64,000 nucleotides of DNA from Balanoglossus misakiensis (GCA_040954595.2 CM082594.2:9486001-9550000); one strand, 5' to 3'. Shown: positions 24,801 to 39,800, counted from the first letter of the stretch. The notes: generated by a model not told the origin, from the letters alone. Numbers and translations are program-made.

Positions 24801-27800
24801 TGTGGGTGGAAAATGTCTGCATGGGAAGTGTCTTGGGGGTAACCGTCTTGATTGATTCAAAGAATATCTCCATGACATACACAATTAGGAAAGTTTGGTG
24901 CCATGGTAACAATGTGGTTCCATGACAACAAAATGGTTGCAACGACAAACAGTTTGACTGGCATGACAAAGGGTTTATAGGACATCAGTGACGAGGTTTG
25001 CATGGGGTTTGATTGGCATGACAACAAACTTATTTTGTTTGGCATGACAACAAACAAGTTGATTTACTGCACAAGATGATTGCCATGACAACATTCAATT
25101 AGATTGCCACAACAATGAAACATATTGATTGCCATGACAATTGGTCTTGTTTGATTGGCATGACAACATATACCTTTGATTGCTGTGACAATGTACTATT
25201 TGATTGCCATGACAACATTTGTTTCCAATTATTTTATCCACTTGGCAGCCTGATCAAGGAGAGAAAGGAGATCCAGGTGAAGTGGTGAGTGTCGGGTGAA
25301 ATGCCAAAAAAAAAAAAAAAAACTAAAAAAATATGAAGTCTGTGTTTTCAGTTATTGTCAATGGATAAAATATGCATACACAATCTCAGGTTGGGTGGTG
25401 ATACGAGATATGTTCTGATCATTCTGTCAGAACACATTACTGCCCCAGTGCATTTAACTGAATATTCTTCCCTCTCCTTCCTATACACACATATCAAATC
25501 AACACCCACCTTCCCCAGACATCAAACCAAGACAAATATGCCAATACTTTCCCCTCATATCAAACCAAGCCTCAAAATACACCCCCTGAAAAATCAGATC
25601 ATATCTCTCACCACATGGACGTGCACCAACCTAGATTGATATGTATGCAAACTTGCACTGCTTTGAATCACATAATGACATTTCTTGGGATAGGTGAAAG
25701 TTTATTACAGCATTACTGTTGTGCAATCCACATTGCCAGTATTTTACGTTTTTTTTACAAATTACATTCTCATAATTATACAAATTATGATACAATGTGC
25801 GTTGGACAACAGTGTTTCTTTGAAAGATGTTGACCTCTATGTCTCTTGTCTTTTGTCACAAATGATCCCTCAGTCCTTGTCATCAACTCTATAACCATTT
25901 CATCATCAAGTAATTCCTTATTTTCCAATTCCATATACCTATAGTACAACTTCAAATCAGCAATGCCTGCAACTTTTTTGATATTTTATGTCAGTATTTT
26001 GCTCCCTATAGCAACATGCATTTCAACATGCTTCAAAGAGTAGAACATTTAATATACATGTATGGGGGAAATACAACAAATACGACATTCGATATCAAAA
26101 AGTTACAGCTGGCTCCCATCTCTTTAATGTGTGTGAAGTATAAAAACCTGTTTATTAAAAGAAATCTGTCCTTACTAGAGAGGTGTCCTGATTAGAGTGG
26201 TTTCTATAGAAAGATGTGTTCTTTGTGGTTTCTTTGTGGGAAAAAATAATACCTGTTTCAACAACAGTTTGGTAGTACATGCTTCAATGTGCACTGCTGT
26301 AAACTGAAAGTTGATGTTTTATTTTTTCAGCCTGATGGAAACGGACCAATTGGTGAACCAGGAATACCAGGAGAGACGGTAAGTCTTTTCCTAGATTTTG
26401 ATGAAATCTGCCCTCATCTTTTTTCCATTAAACACTTGGGGAATGCCAAGTTTTTTTTTCCATGGAAAATTCAAAACATTGAGACAGCTTCATTTGTTTT
26501 AGCCATCAATACAAGTTCTTTATTCTGCAGTTGTTAGTCGTTTGAAATTTGAAAACTATCTGTGACCTGCAATATGACACAACAGCACTGAACAACAATT
26601 TTAACATTTTCTGTTTTAGGGCCCAAGAGGACCAGCAGGTTCCAGAGGCCCATCAGGACCACCCGGACCTCGAGTAAGTAAAATCCTCTCCTGGTTTCGT
26701 TTTAACGGTATTTGCTCATATTTTGCTAACTATGTCAAATACATGACTGTACAATGTATGTAGTCAGCTGCAGTACAAAGCCTTCAAATTCTATGCAACT
26801 CATCTTAGAAGCTGCTTGGCGAATTAAAATGAATCACTTTGTTCGTTTCCTTTGCAGGGTGACCAAGGTAATCCAGGACGAGATGGCAGACCAGGTCAGC
26901 CTGGACCACCAGGCCCACCCGGACCCCAAGGTATTGGATCATCACCCTCAGGTGGCGGTGAGAAAGGTCCCGGATTTGGCCAAGTTCAACAACCAGTTGC
27001 TATGATGCCAGGTCCTTCTGGACCAAGAGGTCCCACTGGCCCTCCAGGTCCAAGAGTAAGTATACAAGGGGCAAAGTTGCTCTCTTTTTGGGGTATCTTG
27101 GTTTCTTTTGATATACATGTACATTTATATTTGTATAAGTCATTGTAATATTAGAGTGCGATTTACAATTGAAGCAAATCTCACGGTTTTGGCTGGCATG
27201 TTGTAAACCACACAACTTGAAGACGCGTATATGCTCTGAGGCATAGCACCAGGCTAATTTATAAACATCGTCAGAGCCATTTTGCAGACACACCTTCACT
27301 AATTTTGTTCCACCATGAATTTCTCCAAGTCTAGCGTTGTTTTTAAACCGTTAATCTAGCAGGGAACATGTCATTAACAATGACTTTTTCCTTGCCCAAC
27401 AGGGATCACAAGGTTTTGCCGGTCCACCAGGTGAACCAGGAGAGATGGGACCACCAGTAAGTATATTTTTCTTGAGAATCTTTTATTTGTTTAGGCATAT
27501 TGGGTTATTTTATACCCGGAAAACTTTCATATTTTGATATTGTAATAATAACCTATATCAGTGAGGGCTTGTTTATGGGCCTTAAATATTTGTACACATC
27601 ACAAAAGCGAAAAATGCAAAATTGATCAGTTTTTAATGATTTTTTTCTGTAGGGTTTGATGGGTCCTCGCGGTCAACAAGGTCTTACAGGTGATCCAGGT
27701 GAAGAAGTAAGTGAAATTCAACTTTTTAAAGTGTAAATGAGTTTAAAACTGTCATATGCACATGAGTGATGATTCAAGCTTTGATAATCATTGGCTTTGC

Positions 27801-30800
27801 ATGTTACTGTAACATCGTGGCACTTTCACAGTTTAAATATATCCTGTTGCTTTCCTAGGGTGAACGTGGTGAAGATGGTAGACCCGGTCCCCCAGGTCCA
27901 GTTGGTCCCCAAGGTGGGCGTGGTTCCTCAGGACTTCCCGGAATGCCAGGACCTAAGGGTCACAGGGTAAGCTGTATTCTTATCCTTTGATGATGTGGAA
28001 ACGTGAGCTTAAAATGATGTGCTTTATGCTTATTAAAAGTATTGGGTGTGTACCCGGTAATGCTATTTTGGATATGAGCCCTGGCGCTTTGTATTTAAAA
28101 TTCACAGCGTTCAGTGTTTGCTCTGTCTACAAATGTAGTTTGTCTGTGCAAGGCATTCAGGGAAATGGGAACTTGTAGTTGTCACTGATGGTTGATTCTT
28201 TTGTTTTTATGTCACCAGGGTTGGAATGGAAACGATGGAAAACCAGGTGAGGCAGGAGCACCAGGAGATCGGGTAAGTCCTAATTAACCCTCCCCCCCCC
28301 CTCCCACTACTAAAAGTTAGTTCAGTCCACATTGTTTGCAGTGGAATTTGTGGAGCATACACATGAAAATGGGGGGAGACTGAATTGCATGTCGTCTGCA
28401 GTATTATAAACAGATAATACTAGTACATATATAAATCACCAAAAGTTGTACTACTAATTTGAAAGTATCTGATTACTGTTACTGTCATGAACTTGTTGGA
28501 TGTGCTTTTCCAATCACTTTGAAATGCTGTGAAGCACAGTCTCTGATACATTACCCTGATGTAGGTATCTTGAGGATCGTGACTGAAAGTTCACAGCAAA
28601 AAATTGTTTTTGTTTTAGAAAGTTGTCTTGATAAAAAGAGATGGTCTTGATGACAAGCTTACAGGATAACTGTCAAGTGTTTAATATTTTGATTTTGTTT
28701 GGTTACAGGGTGAAAGTGGTTCCCCTGGACAATCAGGTTTACCTGGACAACCGGTAGGTGCTGAACTTTGGAAAGAAGTTCATCCATGCAGATCTATCGA
28801 GAAACAATGCCGTTGATTGGATTAATTGACTGCTGTGAAATCCTTTGATTGGGCCAATTTGTTGAAATACAGGATCATTTATGGGCCTTGGAATAATGTT
28901 AGAATTTATGTAATAGTTTTCAAAAGGGATAGTATTTAATATAATGTTTTTGATACATTCACTTGTAGGGATCAAGAGGATTGCCAGGCGAAAGAGGAAA
29001 CCCAGGAAGTAATGGAGAACCTGTAAGTAACAAATGTCCCACCTTAAGTTAGCTTTTATGCCTCTGTATATATGAAGATTTGTGATCATTTGATTATCAT
29101 CAACTTTAATACAAAACAGACTTGAGAAAAGATATAATCACTTTGCAAATCACTACCAGATTTTTCCCTTGGCCAATAGTCTGCATAAAGAGAACTGTGA
29201 TTGAAATATTACCCGGACAAACACTGTGATGTGTGTGATACTGACAATTAAGACATAAAATGTATCTTTTCTTGCAGGGAGCAAGAGGATCTGATGGCCC
29301 ACCTGGAGCTTCAGGACCACCGGTAAGTACAATCTGTCAACAGAAAGGGTTCGTTGTCTCACAGCTGAATGTGCCTTGTTTTGGTCTGACCTTTGTGATA
29401 ATTAATCAACTGCATAATATTCATTCATAATGTTTGTACTAATGTTACTTGCTTGTAGTTTTGAATGAGTTCTTCGTGTCTGGACTGTTTTTAGGGATCA
29501 CCAGGTCAGTCAGGACAACCAGGATTTCCAGGCAGTCCAGGAGCAAAGGGAGAATCAGGAAAACCCGGAAACACAGGTCCATCCGGTCCACAAGGTGCCA
29601 GAGGAGAGGCTGGTCCAGTCGGTCCACCCGGATCTTCCGGTCAAAGAGTGAGTAACGTTTGAATTTAACAAAAGCAGCAATGTAGGTTTACTTAGCAGTG
29701 AACAGTTAAATGTTTACTAACTGTTTTTTTATGTTTGATTTCTGTGAAATGGAATTTTTAATCAGACACCCTGGAACCTGTGTACATTAGAATTTTTTCA
29801 ATGAATATTCTATCTCTCCCTATTAGGGTCCACCTGGTGTAAATGGCGTTCCCGGAGGCAAAGGTGAAACTGTAAGTATAAATGATCATTGCTGTATCCT
29901 GTCAGTACGTCACTTTGTAATACTGTGCTTTATATCACAAAACTATGCTGTCAGATTATTTTGTGGTACTATTTTAAACTCAAAAATATTTTGGATGCCA
30001 TGCACTCATAAGACAAAATATATCAATTATTAATTATCAAATTCTCTCTTTCTTTCCCAGGGTTCTTCAGGTATGCCAGGTTCACCTGGTTTTCAAGGAC
30101 CACCTGGCGCACCTGTAAGTACATTATATCTCTTCCTGATTGGCTCGATTTCAGATTTTTTATCCTCTAAGGATCACTGCATTGGCTGTTAAACTCAAAA
30201 CTTGATTTAGTGGGTTACAAAGCTTGTACATGTTCAAGAATGGTGTGCTTTTTTCACTAACTTGCTAACAATTATTATTTTTCTTGTGTGATTTCAGGGT
30301 ATTGCAGGAAGTGCTGGTCCAACTGGAGCCAAAGGTTCTCAGGTAAGCCTGAAATATGAACCACTTTAATAATAAACCACTGGTGCTGTGAATGGATCCT
30401 TATCTTTGAAGTCACCGTAATTCACATTTCATGACAACATATTGACTGTGTTCGTCTCAAAAAATAATTGAAACATGCACATTTTTATCGATAAATTTAT
30501 GGCAAAACGATTGATCTTTTTATTTTCCAGGGAGACCCAGGTATTAGTGGAATGAAAGGAGAACAGGGCCCATCTGGTCTGCCAGTAAGTACTCTATTGA
30601 TTTTATGTAGATATTTATGACCTTACAAGAATTGAATATAGTCTGATCACGATTTCTGTTTGCATCCACCATTTTGAATTGATATTTTCGCTTGTTCCTC
30701 CATGGGTAACTTTAGAGGGGTCAGACTTGCAAGTTTCAGACAGAGCAAGAAGAAACTTTTCGTATTTTGTCTGTATATATAATCATCAGTTAGTGAATAT

Positions 30801-33800
30801 AATCAGTGCTATGATGTGGTTGTGGTATTGTTTAATATAAATAAGTTTTTCAATATTTCTTCTAATTAAAACATAATTTTTTTCTCACCAGGGTAACCCT
30901 GGTCCAAGAGGTTTGTCAGGAAACCCAGGAGACGATGGCAAAAGAGTAAGTCACTGCATGATTATATCAATAGTTCTCTCAACACTTCTTTTTTTATTTT
31001 TCAGTATTTCTATTTGTATTTTATATTTCTTAAATTTTCATCTGCGATATGCAATGACAAATTAATTTTGTATTTTGTTTCCAGGGAGACCGTGGTGATC
31101 CTGGTCCACCAGGTGCAGCAGGTGCCCAGGGAGAATCTGTAAGTATAACTCTCTCACCACTATGGTTTAGTCCAAATCCATTGTTTTCTATGGTAAAGTT
31201 GGACCTCTTAAGAGGATACTCAGAGAAGATAATCAGAGAAGACTAGTAAATTTGTTTGACGTTACATTGTAACTTTCTGTTTTGGTAAATTACCATGGAA
31301 ACCACATCAATACCCTACATATTTTGCTGTTTCCTCTAGGGATCTCAAGGTTTACCAGGTTTCCCAGGACAGCCAGGTAGCGTTGGACCAAAGGTAAGAT
31401 TTAAATAGAATCCTGTATGCAGATGTTATCATCAGACTTTTCACCGCAATCAGTTTAACGAATCCCCTATACAGGCAAAAACACATGCCTATTCTACAGC
31501 CCACACTCCAACAACAAAACATATGCTTGACTTTCTATCTCTGTCTAGCTTTCTCATCCTCATGTCAATCATTTTGTCGTTTCCAGGGTGACACTGGAGA
31601 TAGAGGCAATCCAGGTCCATCAGGTCTGAAGGGACCCGCTGTAAGTAAATGGTTTCTACCTGCTCACTAGTTTATACTTTAAGTAAAATTCTTTATCCCA
31701 GATTCCTGGGTTACTTTAAAGGGGAAACATGGTTTATTCCAGATTGACAGTTTTCTGAAAACCAAAATGAACTCATTAGAACATAACAGTGAAATAGTTG
31801 CGCAAAAAAAATACGCTAACATTTTTCTGTGATTTTGCTATTTATGGATGGAGACAATAAACATCCGACAAACATGGAAATAAAAGAATTATTTAGGTTA
31901 CAATTTACACTTTCATATTTACAGGGTGACACAGGAAGACAAGGACCACAGGGTATGCCTGGACCAAGAGTAAGTTGGCTCACTGTATTATCACTCTATG
32001 CACGAAAATGGTTCAATTATTGGCATATATGAGAGAAACGGTGGAATTAACCAAAATTTTACAACACTGGTAATAGTCAGAATTGCAAACTAAAACAGAA
32101 GTGGAAGGTGCAGCTGATGTATTTCGATGCAAATTGATTCACCTCAGCAGATGCGTACCAGATAATTATTTTTCATGAAACAAAGTTTGTGAGATGTAAG
32201 TTTTGTTTGAAATCAGAGATTCCTCACAAGTTGTGTGTCTTTAATTGGTATGTTGAGTGTATCGCTTGAAATTTTGATATGGACGTTTCGTTTATGTTTT
32301 GTCAGGGTATGACAGGCGCTCCAGGTAAAGATGGCCAACAGGGAAGAAGTGGTGCTCCAGGTATTCCTGGCGACGATGGACGAGCTGGAAGTGAAGGAAT
32401 GCCTGTAAGTCCAAGTGATGATAGAGGAGCAATCAACAACATTTTCACTTTAAAAAAACCACATGCCAATAGTGCTAGATGTATGTGTGTATATGTACAA
32501 TGTGTGTATGTTCCTTCTAACTGTAACATCATCTTCTTCAATTTTTCTTTAGGGTCTGCCTGGCAAGAGTGGTATTATGGGTATGCCTGGTCCCAAAGGT
32601 CCTCAGGTAAGACATCTTCAGAACGACATCATGTGGAACAATTATAGTCTGAATGTTGTGTAGGATATTCTCAATTATCCTCATCAGAATTTCATTCAGT
32701 GCAGTTTGTAATCCGTTCTTTTCTATCATTTACTTATAAATCTGATGATATTTTTTTTTTCCATTTAGGGTGACCCTGGCAAAGATGGTTCAACTGGTCA
32801 AACAGGTCCCAGAGGAGCAAGGGTAAGGCAATAAATGTTAATGCAGATTTTGAGGGTTTATTATAATTACAGAGAAGTCATATGGAGTAGGTACAGACTG
32901 GAAGAAGTTCAGTATGCGCGCACAGTTCAGTATGCACTTATCGTTTATTTTACTCTGTTGTTTTCCGGTTGTATGTAGGGAGAGCCCGGCAAAGATGGTG
33001 ATCCCGGACTTCCAGGTTTGGTGGGACCCCGTGGTGCAACTGGTGAAAGAGGTGCTCCTGGTGCCGCTGGTGGTCAAGGTTCTATGGGTCCATCTGGAAT
33101 GCCAGGTGCACCTGGTGAAGCCGGACCGGCAGGAGAAGCAGGTGTTCAGGGTGATGTGGGACCACCTGGTCCAGCAGGTCCAAGGGTGAGTGATTGGGTT
33201 TACTTGTCTATACTTTTGATATTCCAAAGTTCACTGTTTCAGAATTTTTGTTTCCATTTCTGATCTTGACCAGTATGTGCTGTTTTGCAGATATTGTGAG
33301 AAAATCTAGGGCAATTTGAGCAGTCGCTAGAATTTCTTTTTTATACCTCTCAATGGAATCTCAACATGAGGGATTATTTTCACTGGTTATTCGTAATTTT
33401 GTTTTGGAAGACACCCCTATAACAAAATATGTTGTCATTAGACTTTGCCTGATTGGACGTGTTCTTAGTCAACTTATGTTTAAAATAAACTTGAGGTTCT
33501 GATATTTAATTGTCTCTGATTTACACAAAATTTATGATTATGTTGTAGGGCATCAAGATATTTTGTCTACGTGCTGCTTCGCAGCAATTCCAAGGGTAGT
33601 TGACAGTTGTCAATTCTCTTGCACCAAGCTTTGCAAATTTGAGAACACACCCTTTTTCTTTATTTTGCCAGTCATTTTAAATAGGACCAGCAACCTTGCT
33701 TGTGGGTTTGCATTTTCTGAAGAAGTCAACACAGTGTGATATGCAAACCCCTTGAACAGAATTCAGGTTTTATTTTTTCATTTTTCCCATTCTGACGTTT

Positions 33801-36800
33801 AGGGTAGCACAGGTCAGCAAGGAGATCGAGGTCCATCCGGCGCGAGAGGACCTCGTGGCGCACAAGGTCCACAGGGTGACAGAGGAGATGATGGCGATAA
33901 GGTCAGTGGCGGAGGGTTATATACTTCTTATCATTCCACAATCACTCATATGTTGTTTGTACTGTTTGTACGTACAGGGTGAAAGAGGTTTTCCGGGAGA
34001 CAGGGGGCGAGTTGGTGCCACTGGAAGACGTGGCCTTCCGGGATCAGCCGGAGAGGCCGGTGCAGAAGGTCAAAAGGTTGGCTAACAACTGCACTGCATG
34101 CACTAACTTTGTACACTGCATGTAAACGTGCATGTGCATGCATGGAAACACGATGGGAATACATTATGTCAAACTCGCATTTATCATTGTACAAAGTTTC
34201 AGGACTATGTTTTGGGTAGAAATTTTGGCCACTGTGAAAAGTTCCCACGTTGCACAGGACGGCAGCTAACCAACTAACCAGCAGAAACCAAAAGACAGAA
34301 TTCATTGAATACCAAGCGAGGACTGCACTGAGCTTCAGCGATCAAAAATATCCAACTCCTGGCTAGCAATATTTGAATCCAGCCATGAAAAGCGTGATTT
34401 TCAGAACATCAAACTTTAAGAACTGAAAATTGCGAAGGAAAGCCCACTGAAAACTGCATGTCTATTTTCAAAATTTATGAAAAATGAAAATTGCATGTTG
34501 TCGTCAAGGTGAAGACCGAAACACAACCATTAAATGCATGTCCGTTGCCATGGAAAATAGATTACTGCATGACTGCAGGGGAATAAACGCCAATGAAAAT
34601 GCATGTCATTGGTCAAGGGTACAATTCGTCTATCTCTCTTCCAGCTTGCATTATTACATTGTTCTTATAATGGTAGAGGGGTAAAACATTTTTATCCACC
34701 AAACCTTTGGTGGACTTTTGCAGCAATATATCTATGCAACAAGATATGTTCAATCAGTGATGTAGATAGATAAGCTTTGTAAGAGTGAAGAAGAAACTAT
34801 AGTTGATACACAGAGATCAAAAACCAAACCTTGTAGCTGGTTATATGGCAAGCACAGCAGGCATTCGACATTGTGACCAGCTAATACAATAATATCTACA
34901 TCACTGATTCAATTATGGCAGACGGGCCTCGCATTCTCATTCTCAGTTACTTCTGGATGTTATTTTTCCTCTGAAACATTATGATTATGCATGTGTTTAC
35001 AGGTAGAGCAGTAAGATTAAAATATCTTGTGAACTTTACTTCCATTGAAAACAGTGCAGAGTTACTTTTTTCAAATGTCTCTTTATAAATAAGTTTTCTG
35101 GTTTTTCTTCATTTTCTTTTTGATCATGCACTACAACAGGTGGTGTTCACTGCTTATGACTTGTCGCATGTTGTGCCTTGTCCAATACGGTAGTGTTAGT
35201 TGCACATTTAAAGTCTTTCTTCTTCCGTTTTCTCCTTTCTTGAAAACAGGGTACATCCGGTGCCCCAGGTCTACCAGGTAAACAAGGCGACATGGGAATC
35301 CAGGTTAGTTAGTAAGCTTTCATTTACAAGTAGGTTGCTTCAACAGATGGCATAGTTGTTTTGAATAGAGAACATATTGTATATCTTGATGACTGAAAAG
35401 TTTCAATGCTTTAGAATGTTGGGCAGATCATGAAGAGAGTCCTCTAGCCCAAAATCATACCTTCTTCCCCAGAGAAAAAAATACTTCAAAAGTTGATGAG
35501 ATCAGCTCTCTCTGGCCAACCAAATTGGCGTTTTTGTTTCATGTCTTGAATTGAGAAGTTAACTGACGGACATTCTACTGATTCTAATAATATTGACTAA
35601 TGTGTCTGAGGCATTGATGAGTAAATATTTGATTTGATTTTCAGGGTCTGCCAGGTCCACAAGGTCTAACTGGTGCTCAAGGTTCCAAAGGAGACGCTGT
35701 AAGTCTGAATGACAGTCAAAGTGGAAAAAAGCTCTTGATCTTTGTTCAGTGGATGATTCCAAGCTCCAGAATATATTTAGACATCATTTTGCGGTGAATT
35801 TGAACATCTTGACAATCACGTAAATTTTAGGAATTACACTCAAACCAGCAATGTTGTTCTGACCAAAACAGCAAACACTGTAGTGTAAATCAGCATCTGC
35901 AGTATACCGCAAATGGATTTTTTGTTTATGAAGTTCCACATTTTTATTTGACAGGGAGATTCAGGTGATCCGGGTCCATCCGGTCTGCCAGGAAGACCAG
36001 GCAATCCAGTAAGTAGAATTTAAATTTTATGGAATTATCCAAGTGAGAGTTACAAAGCAGGTCTCATCTCCTGCAAGGATTTTGCGTGCCATTTTGTCTG
36101 GAATATTTTGGGTGTCTTTACAATACATGACAAAAAGTTGTCCTTTCTTCCCAGGGTCCAAATGGTCCAATAGGTCCAGCCGGTCCCACAGGTCCATCAG
36201 GAGACAAAGGAGCACTGGGTCCAGCTGGTGCTCCAGGCCCAAGAGGTTCCAGAGGAGAAACAGTAAGAGCCTTTGTTTTCTTCTATTGATAATTTGCTTG
36301 TCATAAGGGTGGCCATTTTAGTTTGTTTTAAAGTTATACATGTATGTCTCCCATCATCTGCGCTTTGGCAAGCTGGCTGAAAAATGAAAATACTTAAAAC
36401 AGCTATGTTTGCTAATTAAACTTGGTTTTGAGGGGTGACTCACAATCCCTCGGGGTTACAGACGTATGCTGTTGCCCTCATGGCCTGTCAATATGTGTAT
36501 ACTGATCACCAACCCATGCCAACCAGGCCATCATAAAAATGTCTGTTGTTTCTTACAGGGAGAACCAGGAGAGCCAGGCAGACAAGGTCAATCCGGAGAC
36601 CCAGGCCCATTGGTAAGTATAACTACTTATTTTATGGCAGTGTTTCCTCACATATGAAAAAAAAAATCAACATTTTAGTGAATGTTAAATGATCTGGGGA
36701 AAATCACTAAAAGATGATCTTATTTTTGGAAGTGCCTGTTAATTTGTGTATTTCTAATTTGTATTTATAGGGAAGACCGGGAAGTCCCGGAAGAGCAGGC

Positions 36801-39800
36801 AGACCAGGAGAACCAGGACCCAAGGTAACATTCCCAAATCTCTGTCAACTGTCTAGTTTTGTGAAATGTTTCATAGCACAAGTGGAAAAGCGTCTGATTG
36901 TGATTTTACCTTGAGTAATGTAATGAATGTTTTTTGATTGGTAGGGTGAAGAAGGTGAAGCAGGTACACCAGGTGAACGTGGAGATCAAGGAGAAACAGT
37001 GAGTACCTTTTCAATTTCTGAAAAAATCTGGTCTATTTTTACCATATAAAGGATAAAATTAGCAAAAAGTTACAAGTTTAACGATCGCTATGGAGATAAT
37101 CCCATGTTGACAATTTCTTTTATCAGGGTGACCCCGGTATTGCTGGCGAGAAAGGAGATAGAGGAGATCGTGGTCTACCTGTAAGTGCATTTTACTTCAC
37201 TTTCCTGTCCTCTGTCTGTGCCTTCTTTGCGCACTCCATTTTCATGCTTCAATACAATGCATTCCTGGAATGTTCCCTGATGTCTAACCACTCTTTGACA
37301 ATCCTTAAAATGTCCTGGAAAATTTGAACTCATCCTTAAAAATACTGGAAAATTGATCCACAAAAACATTTGTGATGCACTTATTACATGCTCGCAACAT
37401 TTTGAACTGAAATACTCCTGGAAACACCCCTGAAACTGGAATATGTTTCTTTAGTATTTTTTTTAGAATGATATGAATCATTTGATTGTGCTTTTTCTTT
37501 CTAGGGTCCACTTGGCGGTACAGGTCCGAGAGGTGTTCCTGGTGCTGAAGGTACTGTGGTAAGTTGAACAGTCTGTTTATACCTTTAATATTATGATTGA
37601 TCATCACAATGATCTTTACACACAAGAGATTTTCAACAGGACAATTCAGAGATACATTTGAGCAACTTCGTGAGATTTCTTTTCAGTGTTGGACATGTGT
37701 CTAACAGAATGACCTTTGTTTTCTCTCTAGGGTCCAGTTGGTGAGAAAGGAGATGCCGGAGAACCAGGTCTAGCTGGTGCCAAGGTATGGAACATTTTTT
37801 GTCAGACATAACCTGGTGGCCCGCCCTGACTATATACTTCTGCAGCTGGAAGGCTATCCTCAGTGAAACATAATGATACAAATGTTCTGTATTCTGTCTC
37901 TCATTTGCTGTGTTCCAGAATATGCAGATACGTGTAGTTCATCATCATTTATCAGTGCTTTTGAAGTACATTGTAGCCATGCAAAACTTCCAGATTTGAC
38001 ATTGTTTTGTCCTGATTCCTTAGGGTGAGCCAGGTACAGATGGAGATCCCGGAAGACCCGGACCTGCCGGTGATCCAGGTTTGGAAGGACCGCTCGGACC
38101 AAAGGGAGACCCAGGAAAAGATGGTAAAGATGTAAGTATATCTATTTTTAACCATTTCTGTACAAGAATGAAAAACAAGCCTCAACAACATGTAATCATT
38201 AATAGTTCTGAATTTCACCTCTAACTTTGTGTCTTTGTTCTTCATTTCAGGGTACACCAGGTACTCCTGGACCATCAGGTATTGTAGGAAATCTCGGAGG
38301 ACCGGTAAGTCTGCAAAGTTTCACTGATGAAAATTCAGTTTTCGTAAACATTATCATGACAAGAGAGAACCACCGGTGGTGTGCGTGTTGATCTTTTTTA
38401 GCCCTTTTCTGATTTAATTGAGTCCAAATCATCGACATGATCCCAGGTCACGGTCGAGGACCTCACCATATCCTGTCACATCTTAACAGAGCATGTAGAT
38501 CCAGGTTTTCTTTGATTCTATATTGTTCCATTCCACCTCAGCAATGCTATGACTGTGTGTGTAACTGTTTCCATTTTCTCTTCTAGGGTCCCGCTGGTCC
38601 CAGAGGTCTTTCAGGTCAAAAGGGAGAGCCTGGCTCAGCAGTGAGTATCTCACCTTTAGTCAAATGATCATTGCAATCCGTTCTAATATTATTCTGATTA
38701 TGATAATTATATAATTATACTTTAATTATTTTACCAGGGTGAACAAGGCAAGAGAGGAGCTCCTGGTCCCGTGGGTCAATCTGGTCCAACAGGTCAATCA
38801 GGAGCCCCTGGTGCTCCTGGTAACCGTGGTGAACCAGGTCCAGAGGTAAGATTTCATTTTGGGCAGCTTCTTAAAGTTGCCTACTCTGTTGGTGAGATAA
38901 ATGCTTTTGCTCCTGTCATACTCATGTAGTGTTGTGTGTATTTCAGCAGAATATGAATGAAAAATTAAGCGTTTGTCAGACCAGTTTTCGTTGATAGGAT
39001 GTAGCTTCCATCAGAAATAAATTTCTGTGGCAATGAAAGACTCTGTTGTTCCTAATTGTGTTTTTCACTTGATTGTAGGGTCCAGCTGGTCGGGATGGTA
39101 TCCCAGGTTTGGAAGGACAACCAGGTGGTAAAGGTGATCGTGGTCCATCGGGTGCCCCAGGTGCTAGTGGTATGCCAGGCCATATGGTGAGTATATGCAG
39201 AAGCGTGGAATCTTAAGTTTGTCGCAAGATGTACTTCTGTTTTCAATCTTGCCTATATGTCTATGGTTACCGCATATCCATTAACTGTTGGATACCATCA
39301 AGGCAACATCACAAGCTTTCCCATAAATCAAGCCTCAGTCCTCATCTTTGAGCTCCCAGCTGAACATAAGTTTAAATCTTCTTATTTGCAGGGTCCTCCA
39401 GGTCCAGCAGGCAGTGATGGTGCCCCTGGTGGTGATGGTGATCCAGGTGCTCCAGGTCCAGTTGGTCCAGAAGGTCCAAGAGGTGCAAGGGGTCCCTCTG
39501 TAAGTTGACTTGAATGTAACATTCAAACCACCTCAACCCCATCTCTACCATGAATGATTGACCAAACCTTGGCTCATTTCGGCCAAATTGCCACTTCAGT
39601 TGGGTTCTTTTGGCCAGGCACAAATATAGGCTACATGTTATTATACATGTGACATCATACTTTGTCTCTTTTCAGGGAGAAAATGGACTTCCAGGTCCTA
39701 CAGGTGCGACAGGTCCAGCTGGTGCTAGAGTAAGTATAGACAGGATGCAATTCTTGGAAAAAAATCCTTATTTTTCACTTTTTTAGTTAATAGCCCCTGA

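Noticed and set aside
24060-25225. CRISPR-like array in the collagen intron
   Set aside because: The repeats are degenerate, spacing is irregular, and the context is a eukaryotic intron.
37127-37180. GIAG in the helix as a mammalian-type collagenase site
   Set aside because: Its position (about triplet 243) does not align with the vertebrate Gly-Ile site even after allowing for the 11 extra triplets, and the flanking residues differ.
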